From: an uncultured Dorea sp.
Lineage (GTDB): Bacteria; Bacillota; Clostridia; Lachnospirales; Lachnospiraceae
Direction: 5' to 3'
Assembly: GCA_910586965.1 (NCBI GenBank)
Contig: CAJUMF010000009.1
Span: forward strand, 1 to 64,000
DNA length: 64,000 nt
The stretch's first letter is position 1; each line of letters starts with the position of its first letter. The translations under genes were made by a program, and so were the position numbers. A model generated the notes under the pieces. That model ran no database searches, was not told the DNA's origin, and saw only the letters and a list, made by a program, of their open reading frames with translations. This document shows, in pieces, positions 8,322-17,068 of this stretch.

Positions 8322-9011
8322 CTAATCGAGCACCTTGGAAAATTCCTTTGTGATGAGCTGCGGCCTTGTGATTGCTGAGCCTACTACTACGCTGTAAGCG
8401 CCAAGCTCGATGACCCGTTTCACTTTCTCAGGCGTATTGATATTCCCCTCCGCGATGACCTTATGTTTCGCTTTGGCGATAATCTCCCGCAGAATCCGGA
8501 AATCATCCTCCTCAATCCGGTCGCCCTCGCTCTCCTCGGTGTATCCTACCATCGTCGTCCCGATGAAATCAAAGCCAAGCTCATCGGCATAAAGCGCCTC
8601 CTCCACCGTGGAGCAGTCCGCCATCCAGAGCTGACCCGGATACTTCTCCTTCGCCTGCCGGAAGAAATCATCAAGCGTCACATTCCCCGGCCTTAATCTC
8701 CCCGTGGCATCCAGCGCGATAATCTCCGCCTTTGCCTCTATCAGCTCATCCACTTCTTTCATGGTCGGTGTGATGTAAACTTTGCTGTCCGCATAATCCC
8801 GTTTCACAATCCCGATGATAGGGAGGTCTGCATTATGCCTGATTTCCATAATGTCTTCTTTCGTGTTGGCGCGGATGCCGAATGCGCCCCCCTCCTTTGC
8901 CGCCAGCGCCATCCTTCCCATGATGAAAGAAGAGTGGAGCGGTTCGTGAGGTAATGCCTGGCAGGAAACGATAAGTTTCCCTTTCAGGCTTTCTACTTTC
9001 TGTTCTGTCAT
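8322..9011 (-). CDS. nanE: N-acetylmannosamine-6-phosphate 2-epimerase
   Basis: This 229-aa (beta/alpha)8 protein converts ManNAc-6-P to GlcNAc-6-P. Motifs include IIGIVKRDY, IIALDATGRLRPG with the catalytic region, MADCSTVEEA, and the phosphate-binding end IAEGNINTPEKV...VVVGSAITRP. It is the first gene of the nan transcript, 27 bp of 5' leader behind promoter hexamers at 9039-9066, with an AGGAGG-type ribosome site. Confidence 0.95.
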   Translation of the reverse strand: MTEQKVESLKGKLIVSCQALPHEPLHSSFIMGRMALAAKEGGAFGIRANTKEDIMEIRHNADLPIIGIVKRDYADSKVYITPTMKEVDELIEAKAEIIALDATGRLRPGNVTLDDFFRQAKEKYPGQLWMADCSTVEEALYADELGFDFIGTTMVGYTEESEGDRIEEDDFRILREIIAKAKHKVIAEGNINTPEKVKRVIELGAYSVVVGSAITRPQLITKEFSKVLD

Positions 9012-9038
9012 TTATCTTGCCCTCCTTTTGTTGCTTTA

Positions 9039-9066
9039 AGTATATCATCACAGTTTTTATTTTCAA
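9039..9066 (-). promoter_or_regulatory. Promoter of the nanE operon
   Basis: On the minus strand TTGAAA (9061-9066) and TATACT (9039-9044) are 16 bp apart, upstream of nanE. The divergent nagB promoter uses the same two hexamers and the same spacing. Confidence 0.65.
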
Positions 9067-9083
9067 TATCTTTTTCCTCTATA

Positions 9084-9193
9084 GAAAGTTCTTTCATTCT
9101 TTTTCAAACATGCCTGTTTTTAGCCCTTTACACGCAGACTTCTATTAGTAAATTTGCACAAATAAAAGTACTTTCTTTCCACAACTGAAAGTA
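9084..9193. promoter_or_regulatory. Putative operator sites in the nanE-nagB divergent region
   Basis: Three related elements occur: GAAAGTTCTTTC (9084-9095), the palindrome AAAGTACTTT (9165-9174) and a half site GAAAGTA (9187-9193). They lie between two divergent promoters and are candidates for RpiR-family binding. The binding is inferred only. Confidence 0.4.
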
Positions 9194-9215
9194 TCTCCAA
9201 TTCTGCTGATTTTTA

Positions 9216-9243
9216 TTGAAATTCCTAATTTTGCTGATATACT
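9216..9243 (+). promoter_or_regulatory. Promoter of nagB
   Basis: TTGAAA (9216-9221) and TATACT (9238-9243) are separated by 16 bp. Two direct copies of AATTYTGCTGAT (9199 and 9228) overlap the promoter and may be a second regulatory site. Confidence 0.65.
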
Positions 9244-9313
9244 TATAAGAAAAGGACATTGCTGACAGAAAGTGGAAACTGTGAGCATATGGAAGAGAAA
9301 GGAAATGAAAGGT

Positions 9314-10039
9314 ATGGTTATTTGCAGAGCAAAAGATTACAAGGAGTTAAGCAGGAAGGCAGCGAACATTATTTCCGCACAGGTAATCATGAAACCGGAC
9401 TGTGTGCTGGGGCTTGCCACCGGTTCTTCTCCTGTCGGAACCTATGAGCAGTTAATTGAATGGTATAAAAAAGGCGATTTGGATTTCTCAAAAGTATCCA
9501 GCATCAATCTGGACGAGTACAAGGGGCTTGACCCGGAAAATGACCAGAGCTACCGTTACTTTATGAACACCAACTTCTTTAACCATGTAAATATCGACAA
9601 GGCAAACACCTCTGTTCCAAACGGCTTAGAGCCGGACGCGGACAAGGCATGTAAAGATTACGATGCAATCATCGAAAAGAGCGGCGGCGTAGACTTACAG
9701 CTCTTAGGCCTGGGACACAACGGCCACATCGGATTTAACGAGCCGTGCGATATCTTCCCCTGCGGAACTCACTGTGTAGACCTAACCCCAAGCACCATCG
9801 AGGCCAACAAGCGTTTCTTCGAGTCCGAGGCAGACGTTCCCCGCCAGGCTTACACGATGGGCATCGGCAGCATCATGAAAGCGAAAAAAATCGTCGTTGT
9901 CGTAAGCGGCGAGGATAAGGCAGAGATTCTTAAGAAAGTCGTATGCGGCCCGATTACTCCCGAAGTTCCGGCATCCGTGCTGCAGCTCCACCCGGATGTG
10001 ACAATCGTAGCGGACGAGGCTGCGCTGTCCAAGATGTAG
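9314..10039 (+). CDS. nagB: Glucosamine-6-phosphate deaminase
   Basis: NagB converts GlcN-6-P to fructose-6-P and ammonia, the last step from sialic acid to glycolysis. Visible motifs are LGLATGSSPVGTYE (phosphate loop), NLDEYKGL (catalytic Asp) and LGLGHNGHIGFNEP (His/Glu). The ATG at 9314 gives 241 aa, the family's usual size. The ATG at 9305 lies only 2 nt from the AAAGG site and the GTG at 9272 has no ribosome site. It is transcribed away from nanE and followed 13 nt later by a cupin gene. Confidence 0.93.
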   Translation: MVICRAKDYKELSRKAANIISAQVIMKPDCVLGLATGSSPVGTYEQLIEWYKKGDLDFSKVSSINLDEYKGLDPENDQSYRYFMNTNFFNHVNIDKANTSVPNGLEPDADKACKDYDAIIEKSGGVDLQLLGLGHNGHIGFNEPCDIFPCGTHCVDLTPSTIEANKRFFESEADVPRQAYTMGIGSIMKAKKIVVVVSGEDKAEILKKVVCGPITPEVPASVLQLHPDVTIVADEAALSKM

Positions 10040-10052
10040 GAAGGGCTGTGCA

Positions 10053-10376
10053 ATGTATAAGAATATTGAAAAGCAGACAAAACTCAGGCTGAAAGACCAG
10101 ATTGACTACCAGCCTCACCAGGTGGTCAGCAAAACGCTGGTACAGAATGAAAAAATGGGCGTTACCCTGTTTTCCTTTGACAAGGACGAGGAAATCTCCA
10201 CCCATGCGGCGGGCGGAGACGCTATGGTGACAGTCCTTGAGGGAACCGGGCGGTTTACGGTGGACGGGGAAGTGTTTATCCTGACCGAAGGGGAGACGCT
10301 GATCATGCCCAAAGATATCCCCCATGCAGTATATGGGGAAGAGAAGTTTAAGATGAAACTGACTGTTTCCTTTTAA
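10053..10376 (+). CDS. Small cupin-domain protein
   Basis: This is a 107-aa single-domain cupin. The first motif region (ISTHAAGGDAMVTVLEGTGRFTV) and the second (ETLIMPKDIPHAVYG) are visible, with histidines for metal binding. It is co-transcribed with nagB (13-nt gap, GGAAGG ribosome site). Such proteins often sit beside sugar genes as sensors, isomerases or storage regulators. The exact role is not predictable. Confidence 0.8.
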   Translation: MYKNIEKQTKLRLKDQIDYQPHQVVSKTLVQNEKMGVTLFSFDKDEEISTHAAGGDAMVTVLEGTGRFTVDGEVFILTEGETLIMPKDIPHAVYGEEKFKMKLTVSF

Positions 10377-10398
10377 ATACTTTTATATACCCATCTGA

Positions 10399-10443
10399 CA
10401 AAAGAAGGAATGTAGGCTGTTTGCGGCATACATTCCTCTTTTG
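10399..10443. terminator. Terminator after nagB-cupin
   Basis: An inverted repeat pairs AAAAGAaGGAATGTA with TACATTCCtCTTTT around a short loop. It carries T on the plus strand and A at the 5' arm, so it can end transcription in both directions between the cupin gene and the convergent TVP38 gene. Confidence 0.75.
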
Positions 10444-10493
10444 CTATATAATTTTGCAGCTCTCGTCTCATTTGCTGACATCATCTCAAAATA

Positions 10494-11087
10494 TCATTTC
10501 AAAAGCCCGCTCTCAAAAAAGAGGCAATATCCCAGGATACACCACGGTTTTCCAACCATGATAATGGTGACAAATTTCCGGATGCTCATCTTCGTGATTC
10601 CGGTAAAGTAACAGAAAAAATCATCCGGAAACAGGGGCAGCACCATAATAAAAAGTAAAAATGCCGTATAAGATTTACTCTCAGCCGCCCACACCGACCA
10701 TTTCTCGTACCGTTTTCCCGGAAACATCCTGCCCACAAGCGCGCTCCCGTATTTCTTTGCCAGCAGGAAAGCAATGACGGAACCCGCGGATATCCCGATA
10801 TAGCTGCACCAGAAACCTCCCGCCCAGCCAAATAAAACTGCTCCTGCCACACAGCCTAAAAATCCGGGAAGTACCGGAAACACTACCTGCGCCGCCTGGA
10901 GAGCGGTAAGGGCAATCGGCGCCAGCATACCAAATTCCGAGATATACTGCTGCAAAGTTTCTACCGAATCAAATCTACCGTCCAGATATGCCTTAAATAA
11001 TACGATGCAGAACGACGCACATACCGCCAAAAGCCCTGCCGATATCCACCTGCGCGCCTGTTTCCATCCATCCTTCTGCTTTTCCAT
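10494..11087 (-). CDS. TVP38/TMEM64 family membrane protein
   Basis: This is a 197-aa integral membrane protein of the TVP38/TMEM64 (SNARE-associated/DedA-like) family. It has an N-terminal helix, then a conserved central region (FPVLPGFLGCVAGAVLFGWAGG) and a C-terminal hairpin. Its function in bacteria is uncertain; related proteins act in lipid scrambling or envelope homeostasis. The ATG at 11087 follows GGGG by 8 nt; the GTG at 11096 is the alternative. Three TTAAGAAA repeats lie upstream. Confidence 0.85.
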   Translation of the reverse strand: MEKQKDGWKQARRWISAGLLAVCASFCIVLFKAYLDGRFDSVETLQQYISEFGMLAPIALTALQAAQVVFPVLPGFLGCVAGAVLFGWAGGFWCSYIGISAGSVIAFLLAKKYGSALVGRMFPGKRYEKWSVWAAESKSYTAFLLFIMVLPLFPDDFFCYFTGITKMSIRKFVTIIMVGKPWCILGYCLFFESGLLK

Positions 11088-11131
11088 CACCGCCACCCCG
11101 CTTTCTATCGTTACCTATAGGATAGCAGCTC

Positions 11132-11184
11132 TTTCTTAAACATCCTGGAAACATTTCTTAAAGAATACCGAAAATGTTTCTTAA
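11132..11184 (-). promoter_or_regulatory. Three direct TTAAGAAA repeats upstream of the TVP38 gene
   Basis: On the plus strand TTTCTTAA occurs at 11132-11139, 11154-11161 and 11177-11184, so the period is 22-23 bp. Spacing of about two helical turns is typical of OmpR-family response regulator sites. The regulator is unknown. Confidence 0.45.
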
Positions 11185-11220
11185 GAAAAATGAAATATCC
11201 CCGCACAAAAGCTTTACATT

Positions 11221-11258
11221 AAAAATGCAGCTACCCTATTCGGATAACCGCATTTTTT
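11221..11258. terminator. Terminator of the AAA-ATPase gene
   Basis: A hairpin with AATGCGG/CTGCATT-type arms and a GAAT loop is flanked by T runs on the minus strand. It overlaps the last codons of the AAA-ATPase gene that ends at 11236. Confidence 0.7.
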
Positions 11259-12834
11259 CTATCACACAGCTATGTTTTTTCGTCTTTGTACTGTAATTGA
11301 TGCCTACCAGCAAAACCTCTCCGTCATAGCCAAATTGCCGGGCAAACTGTATATAATTTCTCTCTTTCATCTGCGTAACGGCACCTTCGGCGCTTTTGTC
11401 CCATTTTAATTCAACGATAAGCGCCGGTTTTCTTGAAATCTTGTCGGGTACAAAAAGCAGATTAGAGTATCCCTTTCCACTTGCCAGTTCTTCAAATTTC
11501 AGATAATGATCCATGCAGCTAAGATATGCCATAATAACTACCGAACGGAGTGCCTGCTCATTATTATAATTCTGAGGAGACGTACTCGTTCCATGCACTT
11601 CTTCCAATATCTCCGCAACAGTGTCTGCGTCCATTTGAAGTGTCGCATCCAACATCCTGTCAGAACGCCGGATTGCTTTCACAAGCTCCTGCCTCCTGCC
11701 GTTTTTTACTGCCCGTATAAATTCCTCCCGCACTTCCTCATTCGGGATAAAAACTTCTTTCCTGTCACTGTCATACGCCAGATAACCCAGATGGACCAGC
11801 AGCGTAAACACATCATCCCCGCTGCTCATGGAAGTCATATCATTCTGAAATGTTCCGGTATCAATCCTGAGCCGCTGTCCGCCGAGCATATCTACAATCG
11901 CATCTTTCAGCCCGTCAAAATTCAAGTCAATATATGTCCTGAGTGATTCGTAGGTTTCTGTCTGTGTCCAATAATTGTTGAATTTCCGGTTGATCACTGC
12001 CTCCATGATAGATTTGGGGTTGTAGATATGTCTGGTATTATCAAAGTAATATCCGTCATACCATCTGCGTGCCTTTGCAAAGTCAAGCCCATACTCACTG
12101 CATAAACTTTTAACTTCCTCTTCCGTAAAACCCGCAAACTCCGCCAACGCCCCCGGCTCCAGCATTGTAAACTCACAGAAATCCGTCAGCGCAGACTGCG
12201 TTCCGTACTTCTTAATCGGCAAAATACCTGTCATATAGGCACCCTTAATCATCTGTGCTGTCTGGCTGCTTTTAAACAGACTACGCAGCAATTGAATATA
12301 TGCATGCTGCACCTTTTCATTCGTCTTGGCCTCACGAAACAGTGCATCCCATTCATCAATGATAACAAAAAATTTCTTTCCCGTTTTTGCATTGACCTGT
12401 AAAAGAGCTTTAGATAACGCCTTCACATCATCCCTGATACACCCCGGAAAGTTCTCCTTTAACTCTTCAATCACATCTTTCTGTATGTCATTAACCGTCT
12501 CTTCAATATCTTCTGCTGTCGAAATAAATGATGTAACATCCAGAAACAATACGTCGCATTGGTTTAAATACTCATGGAATCTTCCGTCTTTATCATGTGC
12601 AATCTTAAGATTTTCTAATAAGCCTTCCGAATCAGCCTCTCTGGAATAGTACGCTGAAAGCATCCTTGCAGAAAACGACTTTCCAAAACGCCTTGGGCGG
12701 CTGAAACAGGTCAGCATCCTGTCACTCTCCATCACACTGTTCGTATAAGCAATCAGTTCAGATTTATCTACATACATCCCTCTTTTCAGGATTGCCTTAA
12801 ATCCATCTGACGGAGGATTAAGATAAATACCCAT
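11236..12834 (-). CDS. AAA-ATPase-like protein with C-terminal PD-(D/E)XK nuclease-like domain
   Basis: The protein of about 532 aa has an N-terminal AAA-ATPase_like domain (PF09820 type), with a degenerate Walker A CFSRPRRFGKSFSARML at about residue 40 and Walker B FVIIDEWDALF at about 155. A C-terminal PDDEXK_9-type domain follows (SGKGYSNLLFVPD...ALIVELKWDKS, with E-x-K). Proteins of this type are very common in gut Clostridia and Bacteroidetes and have no proven function; a conflict or genome-maintenance role is assumed. The ATG at 12834 (MGIYLNP) has GGGAG upstream. A second, broken member lies at 26676-28251. Confidence 0.88.
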   Translation of the reverse strand: MGIYLNPPSDGFKAILKRGMYVDKSELIAYTNSVMESDRMLTCFSRPRRFGKSFSARMLSAYYSREADSEGLLENLKIAHDKDGRFHEYLNQCDVLFLDVTSFISTAEDIEETVNDIQKDVIEELKENFPGCIRDDVKALSKALLQVNAKTGKKFFVIIDEWDALFREAKTNEKVQHAYIQLLRSLFKSSQTAQMIKGAYMTGILPIKKYGTQSALTDFCEFTMLEPGALAEFAGFTEEEVKSLCSEYGLDFAKARRWYDGYYFDNTRHIYNPKSIMEAVINRKFNNYWTQTETYESLRTYIDLNFDGLKDAIVDMLGGQRLRIDTGTFQNDMTSMSSGDDVFTLLVHLGYLAYDSDRKEVFIPNEEVREEFIRAVKNGRRQELVKAIRRSDRMLDATLQMDADTVAEILEEVHGTSTSPQNYNNEQALRSVVIMAYLSCMDHYLKFEELASGKGYSNLLFVPDKISRKPALIVELKWDKSAEGAVTQMKERNYIQFARQFGYDGEVLLVGINYSTKTKKHSCVIEKMRLSE

Positions 12835-12938
12835 TTCTTTCCACTCCCTTCCTTGTAAATCCAAACGCATTCCGGCATGTTTTACTGATTATACTATATA
12901 CAACACACAAAAACAAGAAATACACCTTGATTCCACGT

Positions 12939-12962
12939 AAAAAGGAGCCGTCTCCGACTCCC
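12939..12962 (-). terminator. Terminator of the RNHCP gene
   Basis: On the minus strand a GGAGTCG-GAGA-CGGCTCC hairpin is followed by TTTTT, 30 bp after the RNHCP stop codon. Confidence 0.75.
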
Positions 12963-12994
12963 TTAACATGCATAAAAATCATATCTCTTACCCT

Positions 12995-13420
12995 TTACCT
13001 GACAGCGCCTTCCCCGCCCATGAGCGCAGTCATCTCCTCGATGCGCTCTAAGGGAAACGGCGGTTCACACAGCGGTTTCATCGCGATGGACATCAGTTTC
13101 ATCGGATTATCGTCCGCCGCTACGCGGTTCGACGACAGTTCGCCGCATCTGCGGCATCGATGGATAATTGCCCACTCGCCGTTCTTCCGCACCCATACGG
13201 CAACCGGCTCCATAATCCCTCCGCAGTCAGACGCCCTGTCGCCCGGTTCAACGTCTACATGAAGGCTGCTCAGACAGTTCGGGCAGTGGTTGCGGTGTCC
13301 TGTTCCTGCACTGCCTGGCACTACCATCCACCCGCAGACCTTGCAGGTAAACACTTCCTTGCAGGCGTGGGTTTTGTAATAATTTTTTTCGTATTTTTTC
13401 CGTTTATTTTCCCGGTTCAT
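12995..13420 (-). CDS. RNHCP domain-containing zinc-ribbon protein
   Basis: This 141-aa protein contains the RNHCP motif (TGHRNHCPNCLSSLHVD), preceded by a CKVCGW pair and followed by HRCRRCGELSSNR, giving several Cys pairs for zinc. RNHCP proteins are uncharacterised, often near translation or RNA genes. The ATG at 13420 was chosen because AGGAGG lies 8 nt upstream; the longer open frame to 13651 is not supported. A 13-bp inverted repeat precedes it. Confidence 0.85.
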   Translation of the reverse strand: MNRENKRKKYEKNYYKTHACKEVFTCKVCGWMVVPGSAGTGHRNHCPNCLSSLHVDVEPGDRASDCGGIMEPVAVWVRKNGEWAIIHRCRRCGELSSNRVAADDNPMKLMSIAMKPLCEPPFPLERIEEMTALMGGEGAVR

Positions 13421-13456
13421 TGATTTTTCCTCCTGAAAGTCTTTTATCCAAGTCCT

Positions 13457-13495
13457 CCGGGAGGTTTGCCGAATTATTGTATGCAAGCCTCCCGG
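13457..13495 (-). promoter_or_regulatory. Leader hairpin upstream of the RNHCP gene
   Basis: The arms CCGGGAGGTTTGC (13457-13469) and GCAAGCCTCCCGG (13483-13495) pair with one mismatch around a 13-nt loop, 37 bp before the start codon. It has no T run, so it is more likely a structured leader or operator than a terminator. Confidence 0.45.
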
Positions 13496-13654
13496 CTCGA
13501 TACAATAGCACATCCGTTGTTCTTCAAACAGCATTCCCCTTTCTGTCTCTTGCTCCCCGGCAAATTGCCGGCTCATTAAGTATAACATACAAGAAATGCT
13601 CTGGCAATATGAACCTCTTGTTTTAACAGATTTTATAAAAATCTTAATCAAATC

Positions 13655-14506
13655 TTAGTCATGAATCTTCCAGCTATTGAGGAATTTCGCCGTCTCCGGC
13701 GCGCTGTGGTCGATAATCTCGCTGTGCCCGAGATCCAGCTTTCCGATTTCTTCCATATCTTCTGCATTCAGTGTGAAATCCCAGATATCAAAGTTTTCTT
13801 CCATGCGCTCTTTGTGGGTAGATTTGGGGATGACTACAACGCCTCTCTGGGCATTCCACCGAAGGGCTGTCTGCGCCGCCGTCTTCCCGTACTTTGCACC
13901 GATACGGGTCAGCACCGGATGCGTGAAGATACCGTGCTTTCCTTCTGCCAGCGGCCCCCATGCCTCCGCCTGCACGCCGTATTCTTTCATCGTCTCTAAC
14001 GCTCCTGTCTGAGCAAAAAACGGATGAATCTCCACCTGGTTCACCGCCGGAACAACCTTTGCGTTGATGCACAGGTCTGCCAGCCTCTCCGGATAGAAAT
14101 TGCACACGCCGATTGCCCGAATCTTTCCTTCCTCATACAGTTCCTCCATCGCCCTCCAGGAGCCGTAATAGTCATTCATAGGCTGGTGAATCAGATACAG
14201 GTCGATATAGGCAAGCCCCAATTTGGAAAGCGACACCTGAAATGCTTTTTTCGCATTCTCATACCCCGCGTCCTGAATCCAGAGCTTTGTGGTGATAAAA
14301 AGCTCCTCCCGGGCAATGCCGCTTTTCCTTATCGCCGCACCCACAGCCTCCTCGTTAAAATACGCCGCCGCAGTGTCAATCATCCGATATCCCGCCGCCA
14401 AAGCGTCACCGACCGCCTGCTCGCACACTGCCGCCTCCGGCACCTGAAACACGCCGAACCCTTCCAATGGCATCTTTACTCCGTTATTCAGTGTTACATA
14501 TTCCAT
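13655..14506 (-). CDS. Aldo/keto reductase
   Basis: This NADPH-dependent oxidoreductase of the AKR (2,5-diketo-gluconate reductase-like) family has 283 aa. Motifs are MIDTAAAYFNEEAVG (catalytic Asp/Tyr), the lysine in FITTKLW, the His in DLYLIHQP and the cofactor region VVVIPKSTHKERMEEN. The ATG at 14506 has GGAGG upstream; the longer frame to 14599 has none. It is divergent from a LysR gene which probably controls it. Confidence 0.92.
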   Translation of the reverse strand: MEYVTLNNGVKMPLEGFGVFQVPEAAVCEQAVGDALAAGYRMIDTAAAYFNEEAVGAAIRKSGIAREELFITTKLWIQDAGYENAKKAFQVSLSKLGLAYIDLYLIHQPMNDYYGSWRAMEELYEEGKIRAIGVCNFYPERLADLCINAKVVPAVNQVEIHPFFAQTGALETMKEYGVQAEAWGPLAEGKHGIFTHPVLTRIGAKYGKTAAQTALRWNAQRGVVVIPKSTHKERMEENFDIWDFTLNAEDMEEIGKLDLGHSEIIDHSAPETAKFLNSWKIHD

Positions 14507-14765
14507 CCCTAATACCTCCAAATTTTTCATATTTTTCTGTTGATACATCCTTAGCGGACATGAGCCATATGTTCCTCCGTCCACTGGAAGTATTATCACA
14601 CGGAAAATGCAGAATGTACACTACATGATATTTATACAGCATAACTATTTGCTTATGCTTATTGCTGTTTATACTCTTCATTTATACGCACTTGTCATTT
14701 CTCCGGATTTCGTATATACTCGGGTTTGTAAATGAAATTTAATCAGAATATAAAGGAGATTTTCC

Positions 14766-15641
14766 ATGGATGTAACACAGATGCAGTATTTCAAAATCAT
14801 TGCAGAGACCAATTCTCTCACAAAAGCGGCGGAGATGCTGCATATTTCCCAGCCCGCCATGAGCGCTATGCTGAAGAAATTCGAGGAAGAGCTTAATGCC
14901 GAATTATTCCACCGCAGCCCCAACCGGATTCACTTAAATGAGGCCGGGGAAATCGCATTAATCCACATAAACAATATCCTGCGGAACATTGAGCAGATGA
15001 AAACCGACGTACAGAGCGCAGCACAGAAAAACCTCACCCTATCCATCGCTTTCCCCGACAGAGGCATCCAGTGGTTCTTCGTTCCCCGCTTTTCTCTTGC
15101 CTGCCCGGAAATTGCGGTCAGCGCAGAGCTTTACGAGGGAGATGAGGCCGAGAGGCTTTTGACTGAGCGGACATACGACCTGGTGATAACGCCCCGGAAG
15201 ATATCCGCTCCCCATATCCAGTGCGTACCCTTCCTGCCGGACAGGGTATACTTATCTGTGCCTTCCTCCGGCAGCCTCGCAGGACTTAAGAGCATTTCTT
15301 TAAAAGACATCCCGGCGCAGCCTCTCCTTCACCCGCTGATTGGAGGCTATTTTGTCACGCAGATTGAAAAGATTATCACGGAAAATCATCTTCCTGTCAC
15401 ACTTATGAAAAATGATTTCGGCATCATCCAACACCTGATCCGCACGACAAATTTTCTTGCAACTATATCCGAATTATCCGCAGACCTTCGAAATGACGGG
15501 AGCCATCGGACGCTGATTCCGCTGGATGACCCTGAACTTAACGTGACCTATCATGCGTCGTACCTGACAGGGAATAAGCAGAAAGTACAGAAGGTTTTCG
15601 AGTGGAAAAAGGAGTGCCTCCCTGCGGAGACACTCCCATAG
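14766..15641 (+). CDS. LysR family transcriptional regulator
   Basis: This 291-aa protein has an N-terminal LysR helix-turn-helix (residues 1-60, NSLTKAAEMLHISQPAMSAML) and a periplasmic-binding-like effector domain. AAGGAG lies 7 nt before the start. The neighbouring divergent aldo/keto reductase is the likely target. The gene runs convergently into an Rpn-type gene, only 4 bp away. Confidence 0.92.
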   Translation: MDVTQMQYFKIIAETNSLTKAAEMLHISQPAMSAMLKKFEEELNAELFHRSPNRIHLNEAGEIALIHINNILRNIEQMKTDVQSAAQKNLTLSIAFPDRGIQWFFVPRFSLACPEIAVSAELYEGDEAERLLTERTYDLVITPRKISAPHIQCVPFLPDRVYLSVPSSGSLAGLKSISLKDIPAQPLLHPLIGGYFVTQIEKIITENHLPVTLMKNDFGIIQHLIRTTNFLATISELSADLRNDGSHRTLIPLDDPELNVTYHASYLTGNKQKVQKVFEWKKECLPAETLP

Positions 15642-15645
15642 ATTT

Positions 15646-16611
15646 CTACATATCAAACATTTTCAATGTATCTGCAACTTCCTGGGCATTGCACCCTACC
15701 TCTCCCGCAATCTGTTCGATTGTGAAATCAGGATTTCTTTTGGCCTCCCGAAAAATTTTTACAGTCAGGAACCGTCCTTCTGCACGCCCTTCTGCACGCC
15801 CTTCTGCACGTCCTTCATTTCTTATTGTCTTCGCCTCATATTCCAACACTTTTCCACCCATAACAGATTTCACTCCTTCCCTGACAGAATCGTATTTCTT
15901 CGCAATATGTTCCAACACCCTATTAGACATATCGATAATTGTACATCTGGAATATTCACTGATTTCGCCCAGATTCTGTAACTTTTCAAGTTCGTCTTTT
16001 ATCTGTTCATATTCCTGTTTTAATAATTCCAGCTTTTTCGCATCCTGCTCATATTCTTCAAATCTTTTCTCATGAGAAAAAATATAAAAAGGAATCAAAA
16101 ATAAAAGCTTTTTCTGAAATATCTCCTCTATTGTATACTGCTGAGACTTCATTACCGGAATTTCATATACAAGACTTCCTCCCGGCGTTACCATCTTTAT
16201 CTTCATTTTATCCGGCGTAGACACATTGCACCGAAGAAATAATACTGCTGAATGCGGAAAAGTCACCGTAAGGATACTGTCTTTAATCATTCCTTCATCA
16301 AGCGCAATCTGAGTATCGTATTCAAAAATTCTCACCAACATACTGTCATCTGTACTGCTCTGGCATTCCAGATGGTACTTTTTTGATTCTCTGCCCAGTA
16401 TTCTAAAACTGGTATCTGTAATCCGTTCTTCCTCGTTCCCGTCTTGTCGATTCATAAAATGCTCATTCACAGAAAATACAATCTCTTCTTCTCCAGAATA
16501 ATGTTCATGAAAAACCTCATTGAGCACGGGAATAATTAATCCGCTGCAATCATTTAACAGCGTACGGAACACATCATCATATGGCGTGCTCGTCAATTTA
16601 ACCTCTCCCAT
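15646..16611 (-). CDS. Rpn family recombination-promoting nuclease/putative transposase
   Basis: This protein of about 321 aa is of the Rpn/PD-(D/E)XK family. The N-terminal domain carries PYDDVFRTLLND, then ITDTSFRIL (Asp) and KYHLECQ (E-x-Q). A coiled-coil-rich middle and a short helical tail follow. RecA-independent recombination is known for E. coli RpnA; activity here is inferred. The ATG at 16611 has AAGGAG upstream. The C-terminal part contains a Gly-Arg-Ala-Glu tetrapeptide repeated in tandem, encoded by 12-bp DNA repeats at 15778-15815. Confidence 0.85.
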   Translation of the reverse strand: MGEVKLTSTPYDDVFRTLLNDCSGLIIPVLNEVFHEHYSGEEEIVFSVNEHFMNRQDGNEEERITDTSFRILGRESKKYHLECQSSTDDSMLVRIFEYDTQIALDEGMIKDSILTVTFPHSAVLFLRCNVSTPDKMKIKMVTPGGSLVYEIPVMKSQQYTIEEIFQKKLLFLIPFYIFSHEKRFEEYEQDAKKLELLKQEYEQIKDELEKLQNLGEISEYSRCTIIDMSNRVLEHIAKKYDSVREGVKSVMGGKVLEYEAKTIRNEGRAEGRAEGRAEGRFLTVKIFREAKRNPDFTIEQIAGEVGCNAQEVADTLKMFDM

Positions 16612-16717
16612 TAAAATTTTCTCCTTCTTTCTATAGTTTACCATGTATTAAAGACTTACTCAATCTAATTTCTTATCTCTTCCGAAGAAATAATATATCC
16701 TCCATAAACATCCCGAG

Positions 16718-17068
16718 TTACCAAGTCTTTTCGGGAAATAAAGGGATGCACTCCGAAAAAGTACCGGAAGTCACACGTTTCTCCCGGAAACTCATGAAAT
16801 TTTCCACCCATAGATTCCTCTTGACCGCCCTTACAAGCTCCTCCGCCTGTCTGACGTCACATTTATGTATATAGAGGGAGATGTGCCGGACTTGTCCGCT
16901 GCCCGCGCGCTCTTCCCCGCCGGATATAAGCCGTGACATAAGCTGCTCCGCGCTCATGCCGTCCTTCACCTTCTCTTCATACGGAATCCGCTGTCTCTCA
17001 AGCATATATTTTATCTTCCGGGCAAGCTCCGGCGAATCTGTCTGAATCAAGCATCTCTTCCCGAACAT
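16718..17068 (-). CDS. Conserved hypothetical protein, DUF2007-like
   Basis: This 116-aa protein starts at the ATG at 17068, which has AGGAGG 7-8 nt upstream. The N-terminal half (CLIQTDSPELARKIKYMLE) resembles DUF2007-type putative signal-transducing proteins; the second half is basic. No catalytic motif is seen. The function is not recognised. Confidence 0.6.
   Translation of the reverse strand: MFGKRCLIQTDSPELARKIKYMLERQRIPYEEKVKDGMSAEQLMSRLISGGEERAGSGQVRHISLYIHKCDVRQAEELVRAVKRNLWVENFMSFREKRVTSGTFSECIPLFPEKTW

Noticed and set aside
7330..8325. A 331-codon open frame on the plus strand opposite nanA
   Set aside because: It is the antisense shadow of nanA; it has no ribosome site and no recognisable domain, while nanA is certain.
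13421..13651. N-terminal extension of the RNHCP protein to 13651
   Set aside because: AGGAGG is just ahead of the ATG at 13420, and the upstream part covers a hairpin leader.
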